Assembly: GCA_963575745.1 (NCBI GenBank) | Contig: CAUYUJ010018487.1 | Location: 57,501 to 121,500, forward strand | DNA length: 64,000 nucleotides | Reading direction: 5' to 3' | From: Prorocentrum cordatum | Taxonomy: Eukaryota; Sar; Dinophyceae; Prorocentrales; Prorocentraceae | Part shown: positions 43,111-55,310 of the stretch, one piece after another | How positions within the stretch are numbered: the first letter of the stretch is position 1 | Layout of the letters: the number at the start of each line of letters is the position of its first letter | Made by a program: the position numbers and the translations under genes | The notes under the pieces: generated by a model | What the model saw: only the letters and a program-made list of their open reading frames with translations | Told to the model about the DNA's origin: nothing | The model's database searches: none

Positions 43111-43934
43111 CCTCCCTCCTCCATCCCTCCTCCCTGCCCTTCTCCTCCCTCCCCCCCCCCTCCCTCCCTCCCTCCGTATTCATTCCTCCTTCCCCCCTCT
43201 CTCCCTCCCTGTGCCACCCAGAACCTCCCGCACGCCGTCTGTGCAGCACGAGCACGCCTGCCCCCGGGACGGGAAAATGATCACAGCCACCGCTTCTTGT
43301 TTGCGCCACCTTCCAGCCGGCCGAAAAAGAAGCAGTGGCTGTGGTCACGTCCCTGGTGCCAAGCTTCACGAAAATGACCACAACCGCTGCTTGGCTTCTG
43401 CTGGCTGGCAGGCGGCAGCAAAAGAAAAGCAGTGGCTGTGGTCGTTTTCACGTCCCGTACCCCCGCCCCCCGCCCCCCTCCCCTTGGCTCCTACCCGCGA
43501 GCGTGCTCCGACCTACGCTCGCCTCCCCGCTGACGGCCCCCCGCGCCCGCTCGAGCGGCCCTGCGCCGCCCTCGCGCCTCCGCGCCCGGCTCACAAGTGC
43601 CGCCCTCCCCCCGCACCTCCCCCTTTGTAATCCCTCCCCTCCGCTACAGTTGCACAGTAGGGATACCACAGGGCAGTTTTTAATACATAGAATGTTTTTA
43701 ATAATACATGACTAATGTATGAATAAATGTATGCATGACCTCATCGTTGTTTTGAATGCTAAATCCCTGCATGTTTAATACATGATCCGCACGCGGAGCA
43801 TGTACTAAAAACGGCACTGTACTCTCCTCTCTCCCCGGGTGGCGTCCGGGAACTGGCCGGCCCCCCTCCGCGCACTGGTTTCTTGAACACCGGATTCCCG
43901 GGACACGAGTCTGCGATCTGGCTTTTCTCAAAAT

Positions 43935-44280
43935 GCGGCTCTCGCTGAAACGCTGGCCTCACTTCTGGGCTACCGCTCGTTCCGAACCGTGCTCCCGCTG
44001 CAGCGCTGGCCTCATCGTGTTCCCGCTGCAGCGCTGGCGTCATTATTTCCAGCGCCATGCCACGGCATGCTTTTCGGTCCTTCCATACAAGCCCCAAAAT
44101 CTTAAAGAATTACCCCCCCCAAAAAATAAACCATCGGAAGTGATTACGCATTCGGTGCCGATTCGTTATTTATTGGGGCCGGGGAAACCCCCTCCCCCAC
44201 TTTGGGCGTCGCCACGCCATGGTATGTCAGGCTACGCGTCCTCATTTCCGTGTTTCCGCGCTTTGCTTTTTCCCAACCCT
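43935..44280 (+). repeat. About 330-bp dispersed repeat, copy 1
   Basis: Includes CTACCGCTCGTTCCGAA, GTGCTCCCGCTGCAGCGCTG, TCATTATTTCCAGCGCCATG, AACCATCGGAAGTGA and TCGCCACGCCATGGTATGTC. Copies 2 and 3 follow in tandem at about 46800-47480. Confidence 0.75.
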
Positions 44281-44384
44281 CCTTGGTTGGGTATTCATTT
44301 TGAATAGAGCACTGCGGTCTCCAGTCCTCTTCCTCCTCCTCCCGCCTCCCATCTCCAGCTCCCCTCTTGTCTCTTCTTGCTTTG

Positions 44385-46450
44385 TGCGGACCTCGCCATC
44401 CCTGGGGGGCTGCGATCTGCGAAACTGCCGCCACTTTCGAGGGCTGCTAGGGAGGCCGTCCCTGGGGGGGGCTGCGATCTGCGACATTGTTGCCACTTTC
44501 GAGGGCTGCTGGTGGGTCCTCCAGACTGAGGCACCGCGGGGACCTGAGCGAGACCTCGCCGTCGCTGGGGGGCTGCGACCTGCGAAACTGTCGCCACTTT
44601 CGAGGGCTGCTGGTGGGTCCTGCGGACTGGGGCACCGCGGGGGCCTGAGCGAGACCTCGCCGTCGCTGGGGGGCTGCGACCTGCGACACCGTCGCCACTT
44701 TCGAGGGCTGATGTTGGGTCCAGCGGAGTGAGGAACCGCGGGGGCCTGAGCATGACCTTGCCGTCCATGGGGGGCTGAGATCTGCGACACCCTGGGGGAC
44801 TGCGATCTGCGACACTGTCGTCACTTTTGAGGGCTGCTGGTGGGTCCAGCGGAGTGAGGCACCGCGGGGACCTGAGCGAAACCTCGCCGCCCCTGGGGGG
44901 CTGCGACCTGCGACACCGTCGCCACTTTCGAAGGCTGCTGGTGGGTCCAGCGGAGTGAAGCACCGCGGGGACCTGAGCGAGACCTCGCCGTCTCTGGGGG
45001 GCTGCCATATGCGACGCTGCAGCCACTTTCGAGGGCTGATGGTGGGTCCAGCGGACTGAGGCACCGCGGGGACCTGAGCGAGACCTCGCCGCCTGAGCGA
45101 GACCTCGCCGTCACTGGAGGGCTGCGATATGCAACACTGTCGCCACTTTCGAGGGCTGCTGGTGGGTCCTGCGGACTGAAGCACCGCGGGGACCTGAGCT
45201 AAACCTCGCCGTCTCTGGGGGGGTTGCGATCTGCGACGCTGTCGCCACTTTCGAGGGCTGCTGGTGGGTCCTGCGGAGTGAGGCGCCGCGGGGGCCTGAC
45301 CGAGACGTCGCCGTCCCTGGGGGAGGCTGCGATCTGCGACGCTGTCGCCACTTTCGATGGCTACTGCTTGGTCCAGCGGAGTGAGGCACCGCGGGGACCT
45401 GAGCGAGACCTCGCCGTCCCTGGGGGGGGGCTGCGATCTGCGACACTGTCGCCACTTTGGAGGGCTACTGCTTGGTCCAGCGGAGCGAGGCACCGCGGGG
45501 ACTTGAGCGAGACCTCGCCATCGCTGGGGGGCTGCGACCTGCGAAACTGTTGCCACTTTCGAGGGCTGCTGCTGGGTCCTGCGGACTGGGGCACCGCGGG
45601 GGCCTGAGCGAGACCTCGCCGTCCCTCGGGGGCTGCGATGTGCGACGCTGTCGCCACGTTCGAGGGCTGCTGGTGGGTCCTGCGGACTGAGGCACCGCGG
45701 GGACCTGAGCGAGACGTCGCCGTCCCTGGGGGGGTATGCGACCTGCGACACTGTCGCCACTTTGGAGGGCAGCTGCTGGGTCCAGCGGGGTGAGGCACCG
45801 CGGGGACCTGGGCGAGACCTCGCCGTCCCTGGGGCGGGCTGCGATCTGCGACATTGTCGCCACTTTCGAAGGCTGCTGGTGGGTCCTCCAGACTGAGGCA
45901 CCGCGGGGACCTGAGCGAGACCTCGCCGTCCCTGGGGGAGGCTGCGATCTGCGACGCTGTCGCCACTTTCGAGGGCTGCTGGTGGCTCCAGCGGAGTGAA
46001 GCACCGCGGGGACCTGAGCGAGACGTCGCCGTCCCTGGGGGGCTGCGATCTGCGACATTGTCGCCACTTTCGAGGGCTGATGGTGGGTCCTGCGGACTGA
46101 GGTTGAGGCACCGCGGGGACCTGACCGACACCTCGCCGTCCCTGGGGGGGTGCGATGTGCGACGCTGTCGCCACTTTCGAGGGCTGCTGGTGGGTCCTGC
46201 GAAGTGAGGCACCGCGGGGACTTTAGCGAGACCTCGCCGTCCCTGGGGGGGCTGCGATGTGCGACGCTGTCGCCACTTTCGAGGGCTGCTGGTGGGTCCT
46301 GTGGAGTGAGGCACCGCGGGGACCTGAGCGAGACCTCGCCGTCCCTGGGGGGGCTGCAATCTGCGACATTGTGGGCCACTTTCGAAGGCTGCTGGTGGGT
46401 CCTGCGGAGTGAGGCGCCGCGGGGACCTGAGCGAGACCTCGCCGTCCCTG
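44385..46450. repeat. 2-kb minisatellite of about 101-bp units
   Basis: The anchor CACTTTCGAGGGCTG recurs at 44432, 44494, 44595, 44696, then 44822 and 44923, and onward, with a modal spacing of 101 bp. The unit contains GAGACCTCGCCGTCCCTGGG, GGGCTGCGATCTGCGACA and GGCACCGCGGGGACCTGAGC. The long Pro/Ser/Arg minus frames follow the repeat and are not genes. Confidence 0.9.
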
Positions 46451-46452
46451 AG

Positions 46453-46670
46453 GGGCTCTGGAGAGCTGCTGCTGGATACGTTAGGCGCAACGGGCGCATG
46501 GCACAGCCAACCGGGGTGATTTGTGAAACAGACCATCTGCCGGGCGATGGCCATAACGTTGCGCCTACACGTATCCCGCGGGGGCTCTCAAAAGCTGCTG
46601 TGGGATACGTTGGGTGCAGCGGGCGCATGGCTCAGCCAACGGGGGTGATTTGTTATGACGTAGCCCTTTT
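46453..46670. repeat. Two-copy tandem duplication
   Basis: GGATACGTTAGGCGCAACGG and GGATACGTTGGGTGCAGCGG head two copies, each with GGGCGCATGGC(A/T)CAGCCAAC and GGGGTGATTTGT. Spacing is about 125 bp. Confidence 0.75.
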
Positions 46671-46799
46671 ATCTTGATCGGGGGCCTGCGAGCCTTTCGA
46701 TTGCTGCTCGCAAAATCACAGCGTCCATGTTACGTCATCGCCCCCGGTGTAGCAATCCTGATGTACTTATGCCCCGTTTTGCGCAAGGGTTGGGTACGT

Positions 46800-47480
46800 C
46801 GCCAGGGTAATTTTCAAAATTATGCTCTCGCCGAAGTGCTGGCTTCAATTCGGGCTACCGCTCGTTCCGAATCATGCTCCCGCTGCAGTGCTGGCCTCAT
46901 TTCCGCGCTTCCGCTCGTTCCGAATCGTGCTCCCGCTGCAGCGCTTGCGTCATTATTTCCAGCGCCATGCCCCGGCATGGCTTTCGATCCTTTGAAGTAG
47001 GCACCAAAATCTAGAAAATGGCCTCCCGAAGAAACCATCGGAAGTGAGTATATATTCGGTGTCGATTCGTTGATTCTCTGGTCTGCCGAAGCCCCCACTT
47101 TCGGGCGTCGCCACGTCGTGCTATGTCAGGCTACGCGTCCTCGTTTCCGTGTTTCAGCGCTTTGTTTTTTTCAAAATGTAGCTGTCGCTGAAGCGCTGGC
47201 TTCATTTTCGGGCTACCGCTCGTTCCGAGTCGTGCTCCCGCTGCAGCGCTGGGTCGCTCCGAATCGTGCTCCCGCTGTAGCGCTGGCGTCATTATTTCCA
47301 GCGCCATGCCACGGCACGGCTTTCGGTCCTTCGAAATAGGCACCAAAATCTAGAAAATGACCTCCCGAAGAAACCATCGGAAGTAAGTATACATTCGGTG
47401 TCGATTCGTTGATTTTCTCGGCCGCAGAAGCCCACCCCCCTGTGGGGCGTCGCCACGCCATGCGCTGTCATGCTACGCGT
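46800..47480 (+). repeat. About 330-bp dispersed repeat, tandem copies 2 and 3
   Basis: Copies at about 46800-47165 and 47165-47480 share GCTACCGCTCGTTCCGA, CCGCTGCAGCGCT, TTTCCAGCGCCATGCC, CACCAAAATCTAGAAAATG and AAACCATCGGAAGT with copy 1. They flank the minisatellite with copy 1. Confidence 0.8.
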
Positions 47481-47499
47481 TTATCTTCGACACCATGAT

Positions 47500-48210
47500 A
47501 TGCCATGTAATGGCATGCCATGCTACGACAACAGATTGTGCGAATAGAGAGGAGATATACGCCATGGTAAGGGATGGGAGGGCGGGGTAGGACGTCAGAT
47601 ATGACGAGCGCACGTAGCTTGCCTGGCACCCCTCCCCTGCTTCCGCCTCGCCACCGCTCTCACTCTCCGTCCCTCCCGCCCTCCTGTCCCGCTCTCTCGA
47701 TTCCTCTCTCTAACTCCCCCCCCCTGATCCTCCCCCCCCCCGTCTCCCTCCCTCGCTCCCGGCCCCCTGCCTCCTCGTTTCCCACATCCTTCCCTCCTCT
47801 TATGCTCCTCTCCCTCCCTCCCCCTCGCAGTGATCCAACATGAGCAATACTGTCCTCTCTCCCCCAGATTGTGTGTAGTGGTGTTCCCGCCTCTCTCGCG
47901 CACTGCGCATTGTCATCTCGCAGACACACGACCTCAGTGTGTGGCCGTGAAGTTGTCCCTAACGGGTCAGGGATCACTCGCGGACGTCTGGTGCACGCAG
48001 ACAGCGCAATGTAGCCGGGGACGCGGCACAGCACGACAAGCGCAAACATCACGGAGAAGAGCAACGCTGTCATGACGGGCATGCCGGAAACGATTACGAA
48101 TGGCATGATACGGGAGGAAGGCGGTCACGAGGCGCAGGGTGGCGATGTGGGTCGGAGCAGCAGGGAGAACTCGAGCAGGAAGAGGGGGTAGTTCACTGTC
48201 AGGTTAGAGT
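47500..48210. other. Spacer; possible 3' remnant of decayed LINE
   Basis: CCCTCCCT-rich stretch at 47630-47830 and then ordinary sequence. A short minus frame (about 48106-47900) has a hydrophobic segment VMTALLFSVMFALVVLC, but no assignment could be made. Confidence 0.35.
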
Positions 48211-48954
48211 TTTCGCTCAGGATGGGGCGAGCACAAGGCAACCAAGCAGGACCACATCAGTCGATAGCAAACGCACTGCCGGAGGTCGTAAGGAGCATAA
48301 CACAACCGACGAGGCAAGTGGGGCAACATCCAAGATGAAGCCGCGAAGATGTGATGTGGTCCATGCGTTCGCCCATATCTTCAAAATGCTGGTCGCCCAA
48401 ACGGGGAACAAAGTCTGCAGGAACGTGCGGAGTGTGTCGAAGTCGACGACGTTGAGATCAAAGGCAGGCCAGTGGAGGATCTCCTCATGAGCAGGTCGGG
48501 AACGGTATCGGTAAAGAGGGCCGAGATGAGGCGGATAGAGATGAAGCGCTGGAGCTTGAAACGCTGGCATTCGGGCCACGCGTCCTTCGCGGCAGTTGCC
48601 TCGGCGAGTGCTGCAGGAAGAACCTGCGCCAAGCGCGGATGATCACGAAAACCATGGGCAGCGCGATGGAGGCTGGCCGCACACGGCGGGAAGTCCCAGT
48701 GCGGGGGAGGCAGGACGCCGCGAGCGCTCCTCGGACTGACCGCGGAGCCCTCCGAAGCAGGATCCCCGAGCCGTGGTCTCCAGGGCGGCCCGGGCCAGCG
48801 CGGAGATCAGGTCGGCCGGCACAGGGCGGAACCGGGCAGAGCCCCAGAAGAGAGAGAGAGAGAGAGAGCACGTCGGAACGCGAGAGTGCGCTCGCAGGGG
48901 CGCGGACGTGGAGGAGTGACCGAGCAGAGCGTCAGGGCTCTCTGCGGAGAATCT

Positions 48955-49120
48955 GGGTCTCGGGGGAGGAGGAGGAGGAGGAGGAGGAGGAACAGGAGGA
49001 GGAGGACGAGGGGGAGGAGGAGGAGGAGGAGGACGAGGGGGAGGAGGAGGAGGAGGAGGAGGAGGAGGAGGAGGAGGAGGAGGGAGGAGGAGGAGGAGGA
49101 GGAGGAGGAGGAGGAGCCCG
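48955..49120. repeat. (GGA)n tract inside the decayed LINE
   Basis: Plus-strand GGAGGAGGA with GGACGAGG variants separates the KYLG-like and C-terminal LINE fragments. Confidence 0.85.
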
Positions 49121-50018
49121 GGCCACGCAGGGAGGGGGTCGGGAGGGCGTCCGTGCTGTGGAGCACTGCAGCGGCCGACGGAGGGGCAGAGGGCTCCAAG
49201 ATCCTCGAGGCGCGGTCGAAGCACTTCTTGGAGGGGCCTTCCCAGGGAAGAGCGCCGGCAAAAGGGCCCAGCAGGGCTCCGACGTACTGGGGCGCGGAGG
49301 TGGTGTCGAGGTCGATCCATGCCAGGAGACGGCAAGGCAGCCACCCCGGAAGATTTCCACGAGCGGGGACGTCCAGGGAAGAAGCGGCACCAGAGGACAC
49401 TTGTGGAGCTTGAGGGTGAGGCTAGCGAGCATGCGAGCGAACTTGAAGATGGCAGCAGTCGGAGGGAGCACCTCGAGAGAGTTCAGGGCGAAGCCAACAT
49501 GAGCAGCGCACGCAGGGGTAATGTCAAGGTGCCCGTTGTCCACGGCGTAGACGAAGCAGCGCAGGAGCAGGTCGAAGGCAAGGGTGAAGCGGAGACTCGC
49601 CAAGGGGTAGCCCTGGACGACCCCGGCTGAGGATGGGAAACAGCGTCCGCATGCGGCCGCCGACACGACCAATCGCGATGACGATCCTGTGGATGCTCCG
49701 AACGACGCTGACGAGGCCCAGCGGGAGGGAAGACTGTACAGCTGTGATGAGGAGCCACTCGTGGGAGAGAGAGAGAGAGAGGGGAACGCGGCGCCGAAAT
49801 CCGTGAACAGAAGCAATGGGGACTCGAGGTCAGGGCGCATAGAGTCGATGCGGGCCTGGGTGTCCAGGTCGACGACGATGCTGTTGAGGGCCCTGCCAGG
49901 GACGAAGCCGCTCTGCACGCGCGCCGCGCCGATGGCGATGGCAGGCTTGAGGGCAGAGCGGATGGCCCTGGAGACAATGATCACGTCGGCGTTCCGCCAG
50001 CCGAGCGGGCGAGTAGAC

Positions 50019-50215
50019 AGTCGGGGGCGGCAAAAGAGGGGGGCGTCCTAGAGGGGGGGGTGCAAATCATGGCCGGCGGCACGTGCGCGGCCCAGCGGGG
50101 GGGCCAGGGACGTAACGAAATGAGAAGAGGCGCCAGGAAATCTATGGAAATATCATGGCCCGCGCCATGATATTCCCCCCCCCCCGAGTCATCACCCCCC
50201 TCTTGGCCGCCCCCG
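50019..50215. mobile_element. 197-bp TIR element, copy 3, inserted in a reverse transcriptase
   Basis: Ends CGGGGGCGGCAAAAGAGGGG and CCCCTCTTGGCCGCCCCCG are inverted repeats. AGAC flanks both sides (50015-50018 and 50216-50219). Removing the element plus one AGAC joins RAPS to TRPLGWRNAD in the minus frame, a normal LINE reverse transcriptase segment. A central ATATCATGG...CCATGATAT palindrome is present. Confidence 0.85.
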
Positions 50216-50364
50216 AGACGGAGCGCGGGACCTCCCCTGGCCGTCGTCCTCTTGCCCAGAGTGCCCTTAAGGGGTGCAGGCGGTGAGCCCATCGTTGCAG
50301 CCCGCGCGCGTGCCGAGGCCGGCGCGGAGCCAGACCGCAATATCATTATTCTGATTCGTCTTCG

Positions 50365-50445
50365 TCTTCCTCCTCCTCCTCCTCCTCCTTTTCCTCATCC
50401 TCCTCCTCCTCCTCCTCCTCCTCCTCCTCCTCCCTCCGCATCCTC
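50365..50445. repeat. (CCT)n microsatellite inside the decayed LINE
   Basis: Pyrimidine triplet tract between two N-terminal reverse transcriptase fragments. Confidence 0.8.
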
Positions 50446-50699
50446 CGCACAACTTCATGGAGGAGAGTCGAGGCGCGCGGACTGGCGAAGAGCAAGGCCC
50501 CGTAGGGGATGCCGTCTGCTCCTGGAGCGGAGCCACGGACCCTCCCGAGGAGAGCACCGATAGTGACAGAGGACGGAGCGGCGAAGGCCCGGGACGGAGA
50601 ACTTGGAAACAAAGCGCTCGGCGATGGGGGTCGCGAGGTGTGATGTGGAATACGTGTCTGCTCGGTCGGGATGTTTTCGGCCCTCCAAAGACATGGCGC

Positions 50700-51315
50700 T
50701 CCACCTGCAATGACGGCCACATTTCAGGACCGGTACGTTGATCCCGTCGTTCAGAATGGGAGTTTCGCCCGAGCGCGGGCCACCTTTCTGAATCCAATTC
50801 GTTCCTTCAAGCTTTTACAAGTTGCGGAACGTATGCTTCCACGTGAAACACGACGCTCAAGCTTGCAAACATAAACGGTTAGCTATATGGTGAGGACGAA
50901 GACTCGGATATCCGCCTCCTCATCCTACTCCGCCTTCTGCTCGCCCGCATCCTGCTCCTCCTCCTCCTCCTCCTCCTCCTCCTCCTCCTGCTCCTCCTTC
51001 GCATGTACCAACAAGAACCTTTCCGAATGCGCGGCAATCGATGATTCAAATCCTGAAACTGAAGTCTAGGCATCAAGATCATCTTGAATACCCCTCGGCA
51101 GACAGAGAAGGATTCAACGCAATGAGATGGGAAAGGTGGGAGAAGTAGGATGTCAGATGTGACGCGAGCGCGTCTGGATTGCCCGCCCCCACTCTCCCGG
51201 CTCTCTCCCACCCCTCTTCTTCCCCTCCCCCCTCACATCTTAACTCCACCCTCATCGTCCCCCCTCCCTCTTCCCAACCCTCTTCCCTCCTCCCCCACCC
51301 CCCTCCTCCCTCCAC
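50700..51315. other. No convincing gene
   Basis: Includes a CCT tract at about 50955-50995 and a CCCTCC-rich stretch at 51190-51310. No protein family recognised. Confidence 0.45.
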
Positions 51316-52104
51316 ATCATGGACGACGTCGACGAAAATCACAACGACGAGCACCACGACGACGATGATGACGACGACGACGACGACGACGACGGCCACG
51401 ACGAACACGACGACGACGACGACGACGACGACCAAGCCGACCATGGCGACGGCGACGGCAATGACGACAATGACGGCCACGACCACGACCACGATAACGA
51501 CGAAAGACGACGAAAGACGACAAGGACGACGACGACGACGCCTGGGGAGGCCCTGCGGCTTCCCGAGGCCAAACAAAAAGTAGAAAACGTTAAAGTCCTT
51601 CTCCTCAATTTCGGAAGGCGACGACGACGACAACGACGACAAAGACGACAAAGACGACAAAGACAAAGACGAAGACAAAGACAAAGACAAAGACAAAGAC
51701 GATGACGACGACGACGACGACGACGACAACGACGACGGCAACGACGGCGACGACGAACGACGACGAACGACGACGAAAGACCACGACGACCCTGACGAAC
51801 ACAACGACGCCTCTGGAGGTCTCCAAAAACGTTCATCACCTTCACCTACAGTCCTCAAACGACGACGTCCACCACCACCGTGACGGCGGCGGCGGCGGCG
51901 ACAGCAGCGGCGGCGAGGATAGCGACAAAAACCACGACGACGACGACGATGACGACGACGACGACGACGACCACGATCACGACGACCACGATCACGACGA
52001 CGACGACCACGACGACGAAGACGACGACGACCACGACGACCGCCACCACGACGACCACCACGACGACGAAGACCATGACGACAAGTACGACGACGACGAC
52101 GACC

Positions 52105-52135
<31 letters not shown>

Positions 52136-52195
52136 CGGAGGCGGCGGCGGCGGCGACGACGACGACAACGACCCCGACCGCCTCGACTACGGCGG
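51315..52195. repeat. 880-bp (GAC)n/(AAGAC)n array complex
   Basis: GAC/ACG triplets mixed with AAAGACGACAAAGAC and CACGACGACC variants. Asp/Thr/Arg homopolymer frames only. Confidence 0.9.
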
Positions 52196-52920
52196 CCGTG
52201 GCGGCGGCGACGACGCCCCGCCGCCCGCCGGAGTCGCGCAGGGAGCCGCGCGGTGCTGCAGGCCCCCGTCGAGGCCCTCTTGCGGCGCCGGGGGGGGGGG
52301 CGGGCGGAGGCGCGCAGGCGTGGCAACGGCAGGCCCACTTTGTTACCGCTCTGTTTGAAGGGGCCCCAGGACACACAAATAAATACACACAAGTAAAGAT
52401 ATTCCCATATTTTCCCATATTTTCTGGGTTTCTGCGGTCCCCCCCACTTCCCATATTTTCCCATATTTTCTGTGGAATCGAAGATTAACTGTGTCTGTGT
52501 GTTTCTTTCCCTCCTGACTGTTGCCAGAAGTCTTGATGTTGAGAGATTGGAAGCGGGGAAAAAATTGCCGAAACTGGACCGAAGCTGGAAAAACAACGGT
52601 TCCGGGATTGAAGCCGAACCTGGAACCCGAATGATAAAACTGCGGCGAACTGGACAAAACGGCGCTGGAACACAGGGAAACGAATTGCAAAACCGAACCG
52701 GTAAATTGCGGCCCAGCCGATTACAAGAACTACTAAGCCCAGGGGACACGAGCAGCGACGAGGACAGGCGCAGACTGGCGGCGCGCACAATAGGGCTGGG
52801 GGGGAAGGCTTCTTAGAAGGGGACTGCTTCTTAGAAGCCGCTGGCCTTAACTCTACAGATAAGGCCCGCACCTTCCAACAAGCAGCCTCCTCCTAATGAG
52901 CCTCCTCCCCCCCCCCTTAT
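52195..52920. other. Spacer with TATTTTCCCA duplication and dispersed repeat copy 2
   Basis: TTCCCATATTTTCCCATATT occurs twice (about 52400 and 52449). 52790-52920 is the partner of the repeat at 650-800. No gene was recognised, although 52480-52740 is less GC-rich than the surroundings. Confidence 0.5.
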
Positions 52921-52974
52921 ACTTAAGTCGGGCACAGAAAAATAATCCGGGGACGATGTTCCGACGGTTTGAGA

Positions 52975-53660
52975 AGATTTCCCAAGTGTTGGGTCCTCGT
53001 TTTGAAGAGACGTCGCCCCGCGTTCCTCCTTCTCCTCCCCCTCCTCCTCCTCCTCCTCCTCTTCTTCTTCTTCTTATTATTCTTCTTATTCTTATTCTTA
53101 TTATTCTTCTTATTATTATTATTATTATTATTCTTATTCTTCTTATTCTTCTTATTATTATTATTCTTATTATTCTTCTTCTTCTTCTTATTCTTCTTCT
53201 TATTATTATTATTATTCTTCTTATTTGTCTTCTTATTCTTCTTCTTCTTATTATTATTCTTCTTCTTCTGCTTCTTATTCTTCTTCTTCTTCTTCTTCTT
53301 TTTCTTCTTCTTCTTATTATTATTATTATGAGTATTATTCTTCGTCTTCGTCTTCGTCTTCTTCTTCTGCTTCTGTTTCTGCTTCTGCTTCTGCTTCTGC
53401 TTCTGCTTCTGCTTCTGCTTCTGCTTCTGCTTCTGCTTCTGTTTCTGCTTCTGCTTCTGCTTCTGCTTATGCTTCTGCTTCTGCTTCTGCTTCTTCTTCT
53501 TCTGCTTCTGCTTCTGCTTCTGCTTCTGCTTCTGCTTCTGCTTCTGCTTCTGCTTATTCTGCTTCTTCTGCTTCTTCTGTTTCTTCTTCTTTTTTTTCTT
53601 CTTCTTCTTCTTCGTCTTCCTCTTCCTCTTCCTCCTCCTCCTCCTCCTCCTCCTCTTTTT
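52975..53660. repeat. (TTC)n, (TTA)n and (TTCTGC)n compound array
   Basis: Begins after GTGTTGGGTCCTCGTTTTGA, which also stands at about 3293-3313 before another pyrimidine stretch. ATT/CTT mixtures (53055-53340), then TTCTGC hexamers (about 53365-53580), then CTT/CCT. Confidence 0.9.
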
Positions 53661-53736
53661 TTTGCCGTCAACGGCTATGTCTCAGAAAAGTTTAAACCAG
53701 ACAGAGCGAGACACCCCTGGCAGGAAAAAACGGGGC

Positions 53737-55310
53737 TCAGTCCGAATCGCTCGAGAACCGAGTCCTGGAAGGCCCCGAAAAAAGAACACGCGCAGCCTCC
53801 TCCTCCTCCTCCTCCCACCCCTCCGCGGCAGCGAGGGCCCCGCCTGCCGGGGCTCGCAGCGCGGGCCGGCCTCCAGCGGCATGGGCCTGGCCTGACCTCG
53901 CCCCTAAGGGAGGGACGAGGGCGGGAGGGGTAGGGCGGGGGGGCTCACGAGGGAGCGGGGATGAGGTGAGACGACCGAGCGACGCCGACACAGGTAACGA
54001 GCAGCCAGTCTCCACCACAACATGTGGTTTGTCAGGATGGCTGCCCTTCTGGATCTTTCTCCAGTTCTTGTGACCTGTGACTGTCGGCGGCTGGCACACC
54101 TGGCCCAGTTTCTTGACCTGGGCCCCAGAACTGCAAGACCTGCAGCGCAGGCAGGTGAACAAGAATGAATTGTCGGAACAGGCAAGGGCGATGACTTTAT
54201 GCCCCAGCCTATCCAGCACAGCAGAGTCGAGTCTGGAGTGGCCCCTGCACCCCCCTGGATCAGGCGGGCGCTTAGCGAGGGACCCTAGGAGGCAGACTCT
54301 GCACCTCCAAACTGAGCTGATGAGTTCCCATTGGTGCTGCAGCCGATGCACGGCAGGGGCAGGGGAACGAGGAACACGCTCCACCCCGAGGAACTCCACA
54401 CGAGGCCAGAGGGGGAGGAGGGCAGCACCAAGGGACATCACCGTCTTAGAAACCCTAATTTTCCAGTCGAGCTCCCTAGACAGAACGGGGTCAAAGGCAG
54501 GGTGGCGTGCGACAGCACGCTTGGCACCAGCATCCGCTAGCTCGTTGCCCTTCCTCAAGAATCTTTCGTCCTCAGAGAGACCTGGGGCGTCAGGGTCGAG
54601 GTGGGCATCGACTTTGGCCAGCGAACGCAGCTTCCCTTGCCCCAAAGACAGGCCTTGCAACATGAGCCCAGAATAAACCCTCTTGGGAGACTTGCACACG
54701 TCGAGGCCTAGGGAGTACTGTTTAACAACATTAGCGCAGTCACTGCACGCGTCAGCCTGGCCCCCTACACACACGCCAATGCCACAAAAGGCAGAGTACT
54801 CAGCAGCCTGGGGCGACTGCGCGTAGGGGGGCCAAACTGGGGCAGAAACTTCACAGACTAAATTGGCCTCGGGGTCCACCATGGCAACACACCAAGCGCT
54901 CCTGCAGAGCTCTGACACAGGGTGGCGGATGCACGAGCCATCAATAAACAGGGACCCCCAGACCCCAAGGTCAGGAGAGGTAGGAATGGGACCCAGGGAC
55001 CCAGGAGTAGTGACCTCAGGGACCATCCAGTTGACCAAGACTTCACCATTGCTCTCGGGCCGAGGGAAGTAGTCACCAGGGTGCCGAAAGGCTCCATATC
55101 CAGAGAGTGGCCTCGTACCCCTCAGCTGCAGTGTCGAGGGCACTGGCAATAATCTCCTCCTCCGCAATTTCTTCACGCACAGAGGAGCACGACGAGCACT
55201 CCCACAGGCGGTGCCACAATGTGTCCACCTCGGAGTGGCACCGCTGGCAAATGTCACTGATCTGGTAGCCAGCTAGCTTCGCAGAGTGGCGGTCCAGATG
55301 GCGTTGCAGG
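53737..55310 (-). pseudogene. LINE ORF2 C-terminus: Cys/His knuckle and RNase H, frameshifted
   Basis: At about 55300-55090 a third frame encodes ISDICQRCHSEVDTLWHRLW followed by ECSSC, a C-x2-CH...H...C knuckle usual after LINE reverse transcriptases. From about 55.09 kb the frame shifts again to FRHPGDYFPRPESNGEVLVN. An RNase H domain follows with the four expected acidic positions: LFIDGS (Asp), QAAEYSAF (Glu), ACSDCANVV (Asp) and GNELADAGAKRA (Asp). RNase H would degrade the RNA strand during reverse transcription. The frame is open to 53737, but the last hundred residues are Pro/Ala/Glu repeats and probably not part of the protein. Confidence 0.75.

Larger units (their letters stand above)
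48217..50700 (-). pseudogene. Decayed LINE reverse transcriptase
   Basis: Fragments in changing minus-strand frames follow reverse transcriptase order. About 50620-50450 has SAPGADGIPYGALL. About 50330-50220 has GCNDGLTAC followed by a stop. 50014-49800 has RVQSGFVPGRALNSIVVDLD and LLLFTDFGAAFPS (motif A). About 49630-49560 has SSAGVVQGYPLASL (motif B). About 49330-49150 has SAPQYVGALLGPFAG. About 48450-48340 has NAWTTSHLRG-type C-terminal sequence. A (GGA)n tract (48960-49115 on the plus strand) and a TIR element (50019-50215) interrupt it. No intact catalytic YxDD was found. It is a dead copy, or one with misread frames. Confidence 0.7.

Noticed and set aside
44447-46174. 575-codon Pro/Ser/Arg-rich minus frame
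   Set aside because: It follows the 101-bp minisatellite. Neighbouring frames are equally open and share the same periodic pattern.
51079-52788. 569-codon minus frame with Val/Arg/Ser runs
   Set aside because: Its middle is the GAC array. The end segments lack splice or domain support.
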